Below, in pieces: positions 1 through 13,005 of a DNA stretch of 64,000 bases. Each line of letters begins with the position of its first letter. The first letter of the stretch is position 1. Source of the stretch: Vicugna pacos (taxonomy: Eukaryota > Chordata > Mammalia > Artiodactyla > Camelidae); NCBI RefSeq assembly GCF_048564905.1, contig NC_132997.1:79310271-79374270 (forward strand). The letters run 5' to 3'. The position numbers and the translations under genes are program-made. Below the pieces are notes generated by a model. That model was not told where the DNA came from. It worked only from the letters and a program-made list of their open reading frames with translations, and searched no databases.

Positions 1-2149
1 TGGAGAAGCAAGAATCCATTCTCCACACCTGGGAGTTCTTCCCGATGATTCATGGACAACAGTCTCAGGTTTAAGAACAACATTCTCACGCTGCAAGTCC
101 GGTGAGCGATTTTACTGCCACTCTTCAAACGAGCTTCCCCCGGCTCGTTAAAGCAGGCAGGCCAGCAGCTCAGGACTTGGTCAGCTTTGAAGCAGCACCC
201 TCCCTGGGGGATGCCCCTGAGATAACCCAGCCTAACTTTTTAATAAAAGCAAGATGGTTCCTGGTCTCTTTCCTATTAAAGTCAGGCCGCCTGGCCTTAC
301 AGCCTTCCCCTGGCTTCACAGCTCAACCTGGAGAAGGGAGGTGGGCTAGAGAAGCCAGAGCGAATCTCAACACTAAGACATCCCACTTCAGGGTAAGGCA
401 GGCCCCTCCCTGGCTGAGAGCCCAAGGGCAGGGCCTCTCCTAGAGCCAGCAGCCCCACCTCCGAGTGTCCATCTTCATTTCAGACGGAGGATGAGGGTCT
501 CTTCCTGCGAATCTGCCTCCAGGTCTTCTGAGAACAAAGACTGTTTCTGTTCTGCACATCCTCTCCCCTCCTCCTAACCTCACCCCTAGGCCGAGTCACA
601 GTTGGACCATTGCTTGGCTGAGCCTCCATACAGACACTGGTGTGATGGTTAATTCATTTCCCAGGTGAAAGATGCCGCCGCAGATGGAATACAACACACA
701 CACTTTCCTTTCTCAACGGGGCAGTCACCCGTCGCCGCTCATGCTGTCTTGACAGTTCTTCCTCCTTTTGAAGTCTCCACCACATCTTTTGCCCACTGAG
801 TGAGAAGTTCCATGCTGCCGGGTTCCTATTTTCTTAACACAGTGGAAATATTTGGCCTTTTCCATAATATTTAGCTCCCCTGATACAATACATAGACAGC
901 ACTTTTTTTTTAAGTTGCGTTCTCCAGGGACTGTTTATTTAATGGCGATCTGTGGGATACCACACACTGTGGGCGGCAAGCCCTGCAGGCGGGGTTGGGG
1001 GTGGGGAGCGAGCAGAGAAGCCATCCAGAATGTCATGCTCCTAACCCGCTTTGGGGACACAGGCAGGTATCCAGGCTTCTCTAAAGAGTGCAATTTATTA
1101 TGCCTCTTTTAAGTTTAAGAGGCTCGCGGAGTCACTGCCCCAAGAACCCCCACCCCAAAGAGCAATAAATGAGTCTGAACATGTCTGAGGGTGACAAGGT
1201 AATGCCACTTTTTAAAGAAAGGACTTTTTTTTTTAAATAGGTCTGGTTCTAGACTTTGAAAATGATGGATTAACTTGTAATCCTGTGTCAACCACCCAAC
1301 AAGTATTTACTGAGCACCTGCTAAGTGCAAAGCTCTGGAAGTAAGGTGGGGGGTAGGGGCGGTGGGGAGCAGGCTCTGTAGGGAAGGATAAGGAAGACCC
1401 CGATAGCTGCCCTTCCAGAGCTCACGGTTACTTGGAAAAATCAGGCAAACATGTAACATGTAACATTTACCTAACATAGGACCGAAAGCCACATTTTTGC
1501 TTTGCTGGAACCAGGCAGGGTTTAAGACTTCAATAATAGATTACCGCAGCAACATAAGATGTCATAGAACAGTTATGATTAATTAAAAGTTAAGGCCAAA
1601 AATTGGATAGTATTAGGTAGGAGTCTTTTCCCTATAATTATCCCCAGCAAATAAGCCCAACTCATTTCCGTTTGCAAACAAGGCTGCAGCCCACATTTAA
1701 ACAGCTAAATCCCAAACCTGAATTCTGTGATGGGAGTAACATCCGGGGAGGGTCTGCGGCCGCAGCCCCACCCCCACCATGGGCACACACAGATGAAGCA
1801 GTAGCTTTCAGAAACCATTTCTAGGGCATCCACAAGAATGGTCGGTGAGATTTGGAAGCACGCAGCAAAGGGGGAAAACAAGATAAGAAGGGCTTATTTC
1901 AGATTAGGTTGAAAAACAAAGGACGTTTAGTTTTGAAAAGCTGGCTGAGTTCTTAAGATAATGGAGAGAGGTTTCATGTTTCTGGCCCCATTAGTGAGAA
2001 CTGGGTAGGGAATTATAAAAAAGAACTTTCATTACAGACAAGGGAGACAGGCCAGGAAGGAATGATATGACATGGACAGTAAAATTCACAATATCTTCCA
2101 GCCTCGGTTGGACTGGTCTATGGGGAGAAGTGCCAACAGCCTGGAAGGC

Positions 2150-2650
2150 CCTCTCTGGAAAGAAGAGAGGAAAATGACCCACTCTTCTGGATAACACCAA
2201 GTGCTGGTGAGGATGCAGGGAGATGACAACCCTGGTTCACTGCCGGTAGGCGTATATACTTAGAGCTGTTCCGAAAAGGAATCCAGTAGTATTTACTTAA
2301 ACTCAGTCTGTGTATGCCCTGTGCCCTAGTGATCCCACTCCTGGGTGTATATAATAGGGAAATCTCTGCACTGTGCAAGGGATGTTTCCTGCAGCAATGT
2401 TTGCAGTAGAGAGTGTTGGAGGCAATCTCAGTGTCCATGAAGAGAGGGGGAGCAAGGAAGTAAAATGTGGTGGCTGCCAGCAGGGAACACTATGCAGCTG
2501 TCAACAGCAATAAAGTAGATGCACACTACATTGTAAATAGATCTTCTAAACATAGTATTGAGTAAAAAGGCAAATCACCAAACAATACTATTTATGTAGA
2601 TACGAACCACTCACACAAACAGCACAAACTATTTTCTGAGGCTACATGGG
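2150..2650 (+). mobile_element. Old L1 3' fragment
   Basis: The order of motifs follows the end of L1 ORF2 into its 3' UTR: a kinetics-like run of aagtgctggtgaggatg, gatcccactcctgggtgtata, caatctcagtgtccatgaa, aacactatgcagctgtc and tactatttatgtag. It is diverged and only a remnant. Confidence 0.7.
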
Positions 2651-2874
2651 TTTATGTTAAACAGGTTAGAGTGGGTGCATAAGGGGAAAAGGAATAGGAG
2701 TGAAGATTAGGGATAAAGGGGAAAAGTAAAAATGAAGCAGGAGGAGGGCTTTGCAATTTGATGATGTGCAATGAATTGAAAAAGACAATTAACTTACTGT
2801 ACCCGAGGGCAGGAGAAACAGTATGTGACCTACTCTTTGGGGCAGGAAAGGCACAATACAGCACAGGATCAGCA

Positions 2875-3240
2875 AATATTGATGGAGCGCACACTCAAGG
2901 TCTACCAGAGCCCTTATCATAAGGAGTTCAGCATCTGGTAAGTAGCCTGGAGCTTAAGGACAGGACCCTGTCTGTCCTCCCCTCATCCTGAGTGTCTGGG
3001 TCGGTGCTTCACATGTGCTGGTTCTATTAATTCTACAGAGGAAAGAAGTATATAAACCAGTAATTATTGCAAGCTAGGAGTGGAGGTAGCCCATCTGTCT
3101 CAGGTGGGTCTGGAAGGCCCTTTAGAAGACACATCTGAGGTGAGCCTTAAAGGATTTCAGCAGTGAGGGACAGGATCCGGGCAATGAAAATAGCTTTGGA
3201 GCAAAGACGCAGAGAGAGAGGTGCTAGGTGACCACAAGGT
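2875..3240 (-). mobile_element. Old L2-like LINE remnant
   Basis: Antisense L2-type wording is seen, such as aggagttcagcatctgg and ggtgagccttaaaggat. Similarity is weak and the ends are uncertain. Confidence 0.4.
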
Positions 3241-3384
3241 GACCGCTCTGGTCTAGGCTGGCTGCAGTGACCTGCGGAAGCCCATCTGAGCTGCCCGTGG
3301 CCTAGAACTAGGGTGATGGAGGGAGGAGAGCAAAATGGGAGTGAAAGGCTAATGAATCTATGAGGCAGGGCAGACGCAGATCCC

Positions 3385-3515
3385 AGGCAGTAGTTTCAGG
3401 ACTTGGCTCATCAGAATCTCCTGGGGAGCTTTGAAACAGACATTGGGTCCCACCCTCATGCCAGGCTACCTGAATACTGAATCAGCCTCCGGGCTTGGAG
3501 TGGGTGATTCCGAAG
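3385..3515 (+). mobile_element. MER5-like hAT-Charlie DNA transposon remnant
   Basis: catcagaatctcctggggag, then gggtcccaccctcatgccag and tgaatcagcctccgggct follow the MER5 consensus order. It is non-autonomous, with no coding capacity. Confidence 0.55.
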
Positions 3516-4604
3516 GAAGAAATTCTTTACCAGCTTCCCAGGCCCATCTGGGAATCACTCATCAGCAGACCAGAGAATCCTACTGAATATCAAGGAAGGA
3601 GACATCAAAAGTCACTTCCAGATTTTGATTCTGGGGACTGGAAAAGTTGGGGTGCAGTTAATTTAACTACTAAGTAAGGTGGGTATAGGGTAGGTGGTGG
3701 GGGATGGACTGTCCTCGGTGAGAAGATGCTGGCTAGGGACAGGAGAAGGTCCTGCTGGGGACTCTCAAAGAATACTGAGAGAAGAAAATGGAAGCACAAG
3801 GATTAGCTACTGGACAGAATTTAGGGAAACAGCTTTCTTTAGGAAGTGGAAAGAGGTTATCACAGGAGGTAAGAGGAATGATGAGAGGCGAGGAAAACCA
3901 GATGAGAGAAAGGCCACGAAGCCAAATTTCTACTTGTGGCTGTAGTGGAATCACACCTCTCACTCTCTGGGTCCATCCTCCTGACTACAAATCCCCTAAC
4001 GAGGCTGCAGGTTATAGAGGTTTAATCTGAGAGCAGAATGGAGTCAGCCTGGCGGGCAGGCTGCAGCCACCCCTCCTCTGATTTGTTGCAGATGGACTGG
4101 TCCAGATGCCCAACAAGGACTATTGATTTGCCTTTTTTTCTTTTATTCTATTTCAATGGTTCTCATGCTGCACAAAATTGCATACAAAGAGCCCTGGGCA
4201 CTGAACTGAATGGGCAATTTAAGGAAAATTCAAAGGTAATTTTGACCCTCCTTATTGGCTTGAGAGCCTGACCCACACAGCAGATGAGGTTGTACCACAC
4301 TGCCATCCCCTCCTAACTGGTCTTCCCGGTTCCTCCAGTCTCTTGAGTCCAATCAATCCTTCACACCACAAGTGAGGTTACATCTCTAAACTCACACTGG
4401 ACTGTGTCAAGCAACACCTCCTGGCACTCCTCAGGCTTGCAGGGAAGTCTGAAATCCCAAGCAGGACATTGCAGCCCTGGACCCCAGAGTCTTTCTTCAC
4501 CCCCCAAGTTCCCACACCCAGTCTCCTCACTGGTCCCCATCATCTGTCGGCTGCCCTATCACTGCCTCCCTGGGAGGACCTGTCTTTCTTCCCTTCCCCG
4601 GTTA

Positions 4605-4795
4605 CTAGCCTAAGGATTAAGAGCACAAGCTCTGGAAGCCACGGTGCCTGACTCTGATTCCCAGTCCACCAATCACTGGCTCTGCCACCCTGGGGATGAG
4701 TTAACACCTGCTCACAGCGTTATTGTGAGGATTAAATGAGATAACACTCGGAGTGCACTCAACAGTGCTGGGCACTGAGTAAACACTCCATTAAA
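4605..4795 (+). mobile_element. MIR SINE
   Basis: ggattaagagcacaagctct starts it, followed by aatcactggctctgccaccc, and it ends gtgctgggcactgagtaaac. This is a nearly full MIR. Confidence 0.8.
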
Positions 4796-4984
4796 CACAT
4801 ATATGTGCTCATGGATAGACACATGCACACGCACTCACGTGCGCATCTGCTCTTATATCTCTACAGAGCACCACCCACGCAGGGGCCCCTCTCTTGGGCT
4901 GTAGTTCTGCAAGGGCAAGAACTGAGTTGTGATGTCACTCCCTGCTCCCACGCCCCATCCAGTCCCCCCACCCTACTGAAGCTC

Positions 4985-5220
4985 TAAATTCCTAGCAGAG
5001 ACTAATTTAATTTGCCAGGCAATAGGGAGCCATTGAGGGATTTTGAGCAAGAAAGTGACCAATCAATACAGTACCCTGAGAAAATTATTCTGCTCTGGAT
5101 CTGTCAGGACAATCAGGAGTCAGACTAGAGAGGGTGTCCCTAGGGTTAAGGGGCTCCTAGGGTCCAAGGCTGAAGACCAGAGCTAGGGTGGAGGCTAAAT
5201 GAGTGAAAAGGGAGGAAAAT
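4985..5220 (-). mobile_element. Old L2-like LINE remnant
   Basis: aatagggagccattgaggga and the following text match a common old LINE-derived sequence in antisense. The subfamily is uncertain. Confidence 0.4.
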
Positions 5221-5639
5221 GGCTTCCCAGCTGATCATAGTGGCACTGAGGTTCCACTCCAAAGGAAACAACCACAACCCTGTCAATGCTCCACTCTTCC
5301 TGATATATGATAAATTCCACCCAAGGCACTGAACAGATAAACTCTACTCCCAGGTGGGGCTCACTCCAAGTGGTTGGCTCTGGGCTAATCTACATCTAAT
5401 TGTCACTTTTGCTGTTTCAAGAGTCACTCAACTAAATTCTGTGCTGCAATCAAACCTATGTTAAGATGCCCCTGCCTTTCTTGCCTTTTTAAATTCAGAT
5501 TTAGACCCAACTTCGATGAACCAAGGCACCTGATCCTGAGCTTTCTTTTTATAGTTTTCTTTTGTATTAATTCATTTTTTAATTTGGGAATTATATTATT
5601 ATTTTTTACTTTGAACTTTTGTTTTGTTTTTTTACATTT

Positions 5640-5760
5640 CACTGGGATATAAACCCCCCAGGACAGGAATTTTTTGTCTGTGTAGTAATATAGTCTCGAA
5701 CCTCGAACAATGCCTGGTACATACACAATAGGCACTCACCAAATCTGTGTTGAATGAACA
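5640..5760 (+). mobile_element. L2 LINE 3' end
   Basis: ccaggacaggaattttttgt then tgcctggtacatacacaata and gttgaatgaac give the standard L2 3' terminus in sense orientation. Confidence 0.65.
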
Positions 5761-5769
5761 AAAGAAGAA

Positions 5770-6375
5770 TATATGAAACATATAACAAATCCTGCTACAT
5801 GCCACTCAAAATAAATGAATGCTAAATTTTTTCAAATCATTTTTAAAATAAGAGAAACAGAAACATTATGGATAAGTAATTCTTCTTCTCCCAGCCCCAT
5901 TTCTCTCTCACCATCCAGGAGCAGCCAGTGTCAGGAATTTTTTTGTGTGTATCCTTCTGGTCTGTATTTTTATACTTTTTCCATATATGTATGTAAACAT
6001 ACATAACACACTATTATTTTGTGAATCATTTTTAATTTATAGAAATGGTATGAAATTTAGGTAAATAATATTTATATAAATAATATAATAGATAATATTC
6101 TATTGCTTTTTTTACTCCATTTTTTGTGGGGATCTTTCTATTTTGACACTTATAAATCATATTCACATTAACTGCACAGAATTCCATCGTATGAATATAC
6201 CGTATTTATTTATCCATCTTCCTCTACTGGGTATCTGTATGATTCCAAGCAGTTCCCATAGTTCACAGAATATTCCAGTTCTCTTCCTTCCCAGACACAT
6301 GGTAGGACTGTGCCTCCACCAGCAGCATACGAGTTTTCCCACTTCCTCATGTCTAACCAACACTGGGTATTGTTA
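5770..6375 (-). mobile_element. Old L1 remnant (antisense)
   Basis: An AT-rich stretch includes gaattccatcgtatgaatat followed by tttatttatccatcttcc and accagcagcatacgagtttt, typical of L1 3' sequence read in antisense. It is strongly diverged. Confidence 0.5.
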
Positions 6376-6734
6376 AGATGTTCCACCCTGTGCTTTCCAA
6401 CAGGGACTCACATAATCTCTCAAGCAAAACTGCTAGGTAGGGTACTCAACAGTACAGAATATACCAAATATTCTGGTTGACCAGAAAGCCCTTTACGTTG
6501 TAACTTTTGTTTTCAAACATGACTTTAGTCTGATGCCCAGCCATAGATTAGAGCAAGATAATACAATGTTCCTTTCTTGCCACAAATATCAGGGACCCAC
6601 AGGGTCTTCACTAGAAATACCAGTTCTCATTGCATGGATTTAGACACACATTGCATAGAATAGGAAAGCAGATTAAATGTGAACCGACCAACCTGACATA
6701 AACCCCAAACACTCTTACCTATCAATGTCACTTT

Positions 6735-6888
6735 GATCATTTATCCTACAAAAATAGCAGCCCAAGTTTCCAAAGATACAGATGGATGTTTAGGTCAGCA
6801 CTGTTTATAATGGCAAAAAAAAAAAGTTGGAAACAATCTAAGTGCTCATTAATAGGAGATTGTTTGTCAGGGGGAGATGATTAGGTTT
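6735..6888 (+). mobile_element. Old L1 3' fragment
   Basis: cactgtttataatggc, an A-run, gttggaaacaatctaagtgc and ttaataggagattg match the end of L1 ORF2. The SINE at 6,890 follows directly. Confidence 0.65.
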
Positions 6889-6889
6889 T

Positions 6890-6989
6890 ACTTATTTATT
6901 TATTTTTAGAGGCGGTACTAGGGATTGAACTGCAGATCCCATGCATGCCAAGAATGCACTCTACCACTTGAGCTGTATCCTCCCCTCCC
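6890..6989 (-). mobile_element. Camelid-type tRNA-derived SINE (Vic-1-like)
   Basis: On the minus strand it starts near gggaggatacagctcaagtg (A-box-like), passes a B-box-like region around the gatctgcagttcaatccc segment and ends in a (taaa)n tail, seen as tttattta on the plus strand. It follows an L1 3' fragment. Confidence 0.8.
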
Positions 6990-7699
6990 AAGACAGTATT
7001 TTTTAATTATACTTTTTTTTGCTATCCACTTCTGAACTATCTTAAAAGTGAGATGATAAATTTCCATGTGGTTTAAGATAGATTTAGATGGGGTTTCGTT
7101 ACTTGCAGCTGAATGACTCCCAGTTTTGCACCAGACCAGCACTAGCTAGAGGAGAAACAAATGGAGTCTGACTCCACACGCAGAGAACTCCAAAGCACTT
7201 GGCGACTTCCCCATCAGCTGCCCCCAAGAGAGAAGTCCCATGACCCTGGGTCTCGAGGGAAGAGAGCCTGACTAGGAACCCAGCAACTTTCACCAGAACT
7301 TGGTAAGGGGGCTGGGGAGTTAGTCAACATTAAAAACAAGTAAAGATGCTTTGTCGTCTTTCTCCCCACCCCCTCCCGGAAAGACAGTCCCAGGAGGACA
7401 GATGAGTAAAGACTGCACAGTTTCCACCCTGCCCCCACGTTGCTGACCGGGCCAGAGGAAGTAATGGGAATAAACTGCAGGCACGTTCAACATTTTCCTA
7501 CAAGACCCAGCCTTGACCAGCTTCAAGGCAGAAGAGTAGGAGAGAAAATCCACGTGCTCCAAAGGGTGGGGAAGGGTGACGCTCCAGAGGAACCTGCACT
7601 CAGGACCTCAGGCTAGCCCTGCTTAGGCCACGGGGAGGGTGTGTGCCCAGGGGTCCCGGACCACCACAAGGAATGAATCAAGCTCAGCCTATAAGCCAT

Positions 7700-8045
7700 C
7701 AAAAGGGCTGATGGTGGGTGAACTTTGAAAATGTTATATTAATGAAAGAAAGCCAGTCACAAAAGACCACATACTTGATGATTCTGTTTATATAGTGTCC
7801 AGAATCGGCAAATCCATAGGGATAGAAAGTAAACTAGTGGTTTCCAAGGTCTCGGGACCAATGGTGGGGAGGGAAGATGAAAGTGATGGCTAAAGCATTC
7901 TGGCTTCTTGAGGTAATAAAAATGTTCTAAAGTTGACTGTGGTAGTGGTTGCACAATTTTATGAGTATACTAAGAAGACTGAACTGTACTCTTTAAATGG
8001 GTCAGTTGTATGGTATGAGAATTATATCTCAATAAAGCTATTTCC
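7700..8045 (+). mobile_element. L1 3' UTR fragment
   Basis: gtcacaaaagaccacatact, then aggcaaatccatag-like text, ggttgcacaattttatgagt and attatatctcaataaagct follow the classic L1MB/L1ME-type 3' end. Confidence 0.8.
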
Positions 8046-8159
8046 CAAAAGGGTGGGGGTGCTGAGTATTAATGTGGGCTCTCTGCTGCCAAACGTGGGG
8101 AGCTCCACGAGGATGCCCAGCTCCCACTGTTTCCTGTGTTTTTATCATTAATGCTTCTA

Positions 8160-8275
8160 TGCCAGCCACCAGCTCTATGAGTTTGTGCTACCTCTATAAT
8201 CCCTATTTTACAGACTTGGGGAGATTAAATAATTTGCCCAAAGTCACATGGCTTGTGGGAAATTGCGCCTTGCCT
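8160..8275 (-). mobile_element. MIR SINE remnant
   Basis: Antisense MIR core: ccctattttacagacttggg followed by tttgcccaaagtcacatggc. Confidence 0.7.
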
Positions 8276-9389
8276 CTAACTGCTGCACTAGACCACATCC
8301 TAATCTGTATCAGCAGAGAGCGAAACAAATCCACAGGGTTAACACTGTATTTGCCTAACACCTAATAGTAATAGCACTGGGGCTGGGGACTTATTAGAGG
8401 ATAGCTTTTGAAAATGTGTGCTGCTCAGGCTGCTGTGTATGAATCCACCTGCTTCCCAGGGTTCATCCTGGCTGAGGTTGGGGGTGTGTGGATGGGGCAG
8501 AGGTGGCCCTTTAAGGTTCTCAGGGACACTGGCAGGAACTGCCTGTTCCTGAGGAGCTGTTTGGAGTCACTGAGCTGGCTGGGTACCTGGGGGCCCTCTC
8601 CCAGCTGCTCTGCTAACCAAAGGAGATCTGAGCCCCGTGAATAAGCCCCAAATGTCCCACACAGACTCATGTCTGGGACCGAAGCTTCCGTGGGATTTCC
8701 CACCCTCTGACGTGAGCTCTCATGGGCCGGAGCAGCCAGGCAAGCCCAGGGGCCCCACCACCTCTGTTTGCCAAGAATGCACACTGACGAAATGTCCACC
8801 TCCATTCATTCCAGGAATCCAGCCTGGGAAGGCCTGTTTCTTTGCCTGTCCCAAGGTAAAATCATGTAACAGATAACATGGACAGATCTGCGTTGCCCCA
8901 GCCCCACACACCTGGAATGTAACTGGCTCACAGTAAAACAGGAGAGACTAACGTTTGCTCTTGGGGGATAAAACCAGCCATGAGGCTCCCTCCCCAGTTT
9001 AAATGTGCACAGTACCCTCTCCTTGAGGCCCAGGAGATGAACTCAAGGACTTCTCTAGTCTCCTCCACGCCCCTTCTCAATTCCTCGCTTGCTTTTCTGC
9101 AGTCTCTCCTCCATCTTCACCCCATTCTAGGTCACAAAAACTGTCTCTTGGAATCGGGTCCTCTGGCACACCTGCACCAGCCCAGTTCACGCAGCCCTGC
9201 CTCACAGCATTCCTGAGCCCACAAGTCTTCCTCCAGGGCCTCCTCTGAAGCTAGAAGTAATATTTCTAGAGTAAGTGCCCACAATGGAGAGGAGGGCCCT
9301 TTCTGCACGTGCAAAGTCACGACAGAGCCCACCTACCAGCTCACCCTACACAGATGGCGGGGTCAGAGAAGGGTGGAAGGTAAGAGGTT

Positions 9390-9590
9390 GGTCAGATCCC
9401 ACTTCCGCCACTTACGAGCTGTGTCACCTTGAGTGAGTGACTTAACGTCTCTGATTCCCAGTGTCCTTACCTATAAAAATGGGAGTAACATGATCTTTCT
9501 TTTGTGAGAGTGAAATGAAGTCTGTAAACCTGCCTGATACAGAAAAGGCACTGGAGCAAAGGAGAAAAGGTAGTTATGGTAAGTGTATGT
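9390..9590 (+). mobile_element. MIR SINE
   Basis: cacttacgagctgtgtcacc, gagtgacttaacgtctctga and ccttacctataaaaatggga are the MIR core in sense orientation. Confidence 0.75.
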
Positions 9591-9715
9591 GAGGATCTAT
9601 GAGACCATTTTAAAATCTAAGTATTTTTGGACCCTCTAGCCTGACCATAAGGAGCTCTCAAGGATAAATATGACCCCAGGAATATGCCTGATGGACAATG
9701 ACCCAACAGCTTGTA

Positions 9716-9980
9716 TTACACACACACACACAAACACCCCATACCACACCCAAAATGCACACACATATAAACACACACTCCCAAACACACATATACAAAT
9801 ACCACCCAAACATATCCCGAAACACCCTGCAACACACACACATACACAAGATATCCCAAAATATACCAAATACAACATACTACACCCAAACACACACACA
9901 GACATTATACGTCTCCAAGTACACATGCATTCCACAGTCAAACAGACACACACATATACACAGACACACACACTCTCTCT
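9716..9980. repeat. CA-rich microsatellite, heavily interrupted
   Basis: About 265 bases are mostly A and C on the plus strand with many (ca)n runs broken by tat, cca and aaa. It makes overlapping open frames on both strands, which are shadows of the repeat. Confidence 0.95.
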
Positions 9981-10609
9981 CCTTTTTTAAATTTTCTTAA
10001 AGATGCTTTCACCATCTATAAGGACACTTAACCCTACCACAATTTCAAACACTGTCACAAGAAGCTTTAATGTCCGTGATGCCCAACCCCTGCCAACGAG
10101 CCAGATTACAGCAGAGACAAACCAGAGTGTCTTGCTCACATGTGTCACCTTGCACCTGGGCACAGAGGCCAGCAGTCCCTGACCTCACTTCCTCAGACAC
10201 TTACAACTGCTCCTCCCAGGCTGACCTGGGGTGGATAAAGATACTGGTTTCTATCTGTAAGCCCCTTGTTTGCCTATTTCTTTCCTGAGGCAAGTTTATA
10301 TGAGGTCAGATTCCCCCATTTCCAAGGCCTGGCTTTTCTTGGTAATATTTGAATTGAATGGGCTCCTTCTCTGAGGAGCTCTCCCTAGAAGATGTTGTAA
10401 AGATTGAGTATTCTTCAGCCTTGTCCTCTCTGACTCAACTGCCTCTTATTAGCTTAAAAAAAAAAAAAACCCTACATGCAAAAAGGGTCTTTGCTGACTC
10501 CTCTACAATAAGAGCCCCAGAAACCTTGAGGAAGACAGCATGGCCTGGGGACTGTGTCACAGACAGCGTTCTCAGGCCTGGCTCCACTGCTTGCTAGCAG
10601 GAGGAGTTT

Positions 10610-10880
10610 TCTATCACAGTTTGGGTTCGTCCCAAAGCAGACCCTGAGACAAGGCCTGGGTGCAGGCTACTCATCAGGGAGATGATTCCAGGAACCCCAA
10701 GTGAGGAAGTATGGAAAGTGAGACCAGGAAAGGATAGAGGCTGAGAAAGGGTACATTAATGGGCAAGTTACTGCTGTGGGTACCTGGGGCTCGGTCCCAC
10801 TGGGGAACCTCGGAGGTTCTGGCTGGAAATCACCCCCAAACCCTCCTTATGCAGGCAGCTGAGATATTAGCTCCCACTGT
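10610..10880 (+). repeat. Unclassified interspersed repeat, copy A
   Basis: ccctgagacaagg, ggaagtatggaaagtgagac, actgctgtgggtacctgggg and cggtcccactggggaacctc occur in the same order as related text at 51,185-51,420. I cannot name the family. The two copies look old. Confidence 0.45.
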
Positions 10881-11494
10881 CCACTGCTTGAGGACAGCCC
10901 CCCCGGGATGACGACTCCCCGCCACCCCTTCCTTGGCCCTTCCTCAGGTGCACCTGCTTGGGTAGGGCAGGCTCCTGTGGTACCAGAGACTGAAGGAAGC
11001 CCTCACACAGGGAGATGAGGTGGGGAGAGGGGAGAGTGGGGAAAACTCACGGTGGGGAGACATAAGCACGCTGAAAATGGTGGCAGATGAACTGAGGTGA
11101 GCCCAGCGGGTATGGGGCAGAGCATAAGGGGTGTCCTCCACCCTTACAGCAGTCACATGCCTCTCAAGCCTTTCCTGAAACAGGCAGGAGACCTACAGCC
11201 CTTCCGAGCAGGTCCCTCAGAAACAGAGATCACGTTTGTGAGGAGCTTGACAACCTGGGACACTGTGGGTATCAGCAGAAGTCACCGCCACCCTCTGCAT
11301 GGGCAACCCTGCTGCAATAAACACCCAGAGGCTGCTTATGAGGGGAGAGATATGGAAAGAGTGTAATTCAAGGCTCCCAGCCAGAAAAGTCAGGCTGGAG
11401 CCCACTGACCATCCCCCAGATCCCTCTGCCAAACCACAAGGCTGTTTAAATGGTCACCATAAAGGAGTGTGCCTACAAGACACTTGACCCTGTC

Positions 11495-11640
11495 TCGGGT
11501 TCTCACAGTGACCCTACAAGGTAGGCATGGGCCCAGTTAGCTGAGGAAACTGAGCTGAGAGGGATAAGCAACTTGCCGGCAGATGCCCGGCTAGTAAATG
11601 GTGGAGTTGGCATTGACCACCAGCCTGAATCTCTACACCT
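11495..11640 (-). mobile_element. MIR SINE remnant
   Basis: tctcacagtgaccctacaag, gctgaggaaactgagctgag and agcaacttgccggcagatgc are the MIR core in antisense. Confidence 0.7.
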
Positions 11641-11784
11641 CCTTCCTCTAGAATAGGCCACAAGCTCATCCCAGATGCCACTGTCACAAATACCAGACGG
11701 CTTCTCTATATATATCCTCAGGCCACAGAGACTCTGGGCTGATGGGAAGCAGACTCCACCTGCCCCACCAGCTCAGATAACAAC

Positions 11785-11920
11785 AGTAACCCTTAGGTAG
11801 CACTGACTCTGCCCCAGGCACTGCTATAAGTGCTTTTATCATCATTCTCTCATTTAATCCATGCCCAAATGTTGGGAATGAACTGCCATTGCCCTCTCTC
11901 CTTGAACAAGACCGGGCAAC
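11785..11920 (-). mobile_element. MIR SINE remnant
   Basis: ccccaggcactgctataagt then cattctctcatttaatccat correspond to the MIR 3' part in antisense. Confidence 0.6.
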
Positions 11921-12629
11921 ATGGAGGGGACAGGACAGCATGCCCAGCCACCTCTTAAAGGACTAGGCTCCTGGGGAGACGGTGCTGAGTGAGGGTCTCT
12001 TTACTGGAGGATTGGTGTGCGCACAGCGGCACCTAGCACTGTGGCCCAACACAATTGGGGTCAAGTTTTTTGTTGGTTTTTTTTTTTTGTCTTTTTGAGA
12101 ATGATGCCTTTTGGGTCTGGATGCTCTAATAGGGGTTCCCAGTACAATCTTTCCATAAGGGAGGGTAATTGGAAGGAACAGCCAAAGATAAAAGAGCTTC
12201 CCAGAGTATGCAGCCAAGGCAAGCTGGCCCATGGAGAGTTTGAGCAGATCATATGGAAGAACATGTCAGGGCTCACACATCAGCAGAGATAACTGGTTGA
12301 CCCCACGGGGGATCTGCCCACCAGCTGAAGGCAGTCCATGACCTCGGACCTGGTCTTCTTTTCATTTCTTATATTACATCAGTAGAACCACTGCCAAGTA
12401 GAAAAGAAATCCCAGCCCTCCTTTCCCATGCCTCCATCCTGCTTTATAACGAGTTCTACCCCCAACCTCACCCCCAGCCCCTCAAGTGGAAGTTCCAAAC
12501 ACAAAGCCAAGCAAATTAGCTCAGCCACACAGACCCAACAGCTAGTTAGGAGAGGAGTAATTCTGTCAGCTCTCAGATGTGCGCCTGTGAATGATTCTTT
12601 TAGGGGATATTCTGCCTTATCTGTCAAAG

Positions 12630-12850
12630 GAGCACACATTATCCCATTCACTGAGCTCTTACTTTGTGCCTGGCACTGCTCATTTCATCCTCACCACCAG
12701 CCTGGGAGACACTTTTATTATCGACGTTGTACAGATGAGAAAACTGAGGTATGAGAGCTTCAGCACCTCCCCCAAGGTCACAACGCTCCGAAGTGCCAAA
12801 GCTAGGACTCAGATCAGCCAGTCCAGCTTCAATGACTCCACTCAAGCTGC
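12630..12850 (-). mobile_element. MIR SINE
   Basis: gtgcctggcactgctcattt, acagatgagaaaactgaggt and ctcccccaaggtcacaacgc read as a nearly full antisense MIR. Confidence 0.8.
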
Positions 12851-12854
12851 CTCG

Positions 12855-13005
12855 ACAGCACTGATCTTAATCCTCACAACACACAAGGATGTGGAATCCA
12901 CTAACTGACTTTACAGAGAAGGAAACTGAGGCTCAGAGTTAACCAACCTGCCCAAGGTCACCAGCTAAATGGCAGAGCCAGGAGCAGAACTCATGCCAAG
13001 CTGTG
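12855..13005 (-). mobile_element. MIR SINE, second in tandem
   Basis: aaggaaactgaggctcagag followed by ctgcccaaggtcaccagcta is a well-preserved antisense MIR core directly after the previous copy. Confidence 0.8.

Noticed and set aside
9636-10000. Open frames of 100-111 codons rich in His/Thr or Val/Cys
   Set aside because: They are translations of the CA/GT microsatellite.
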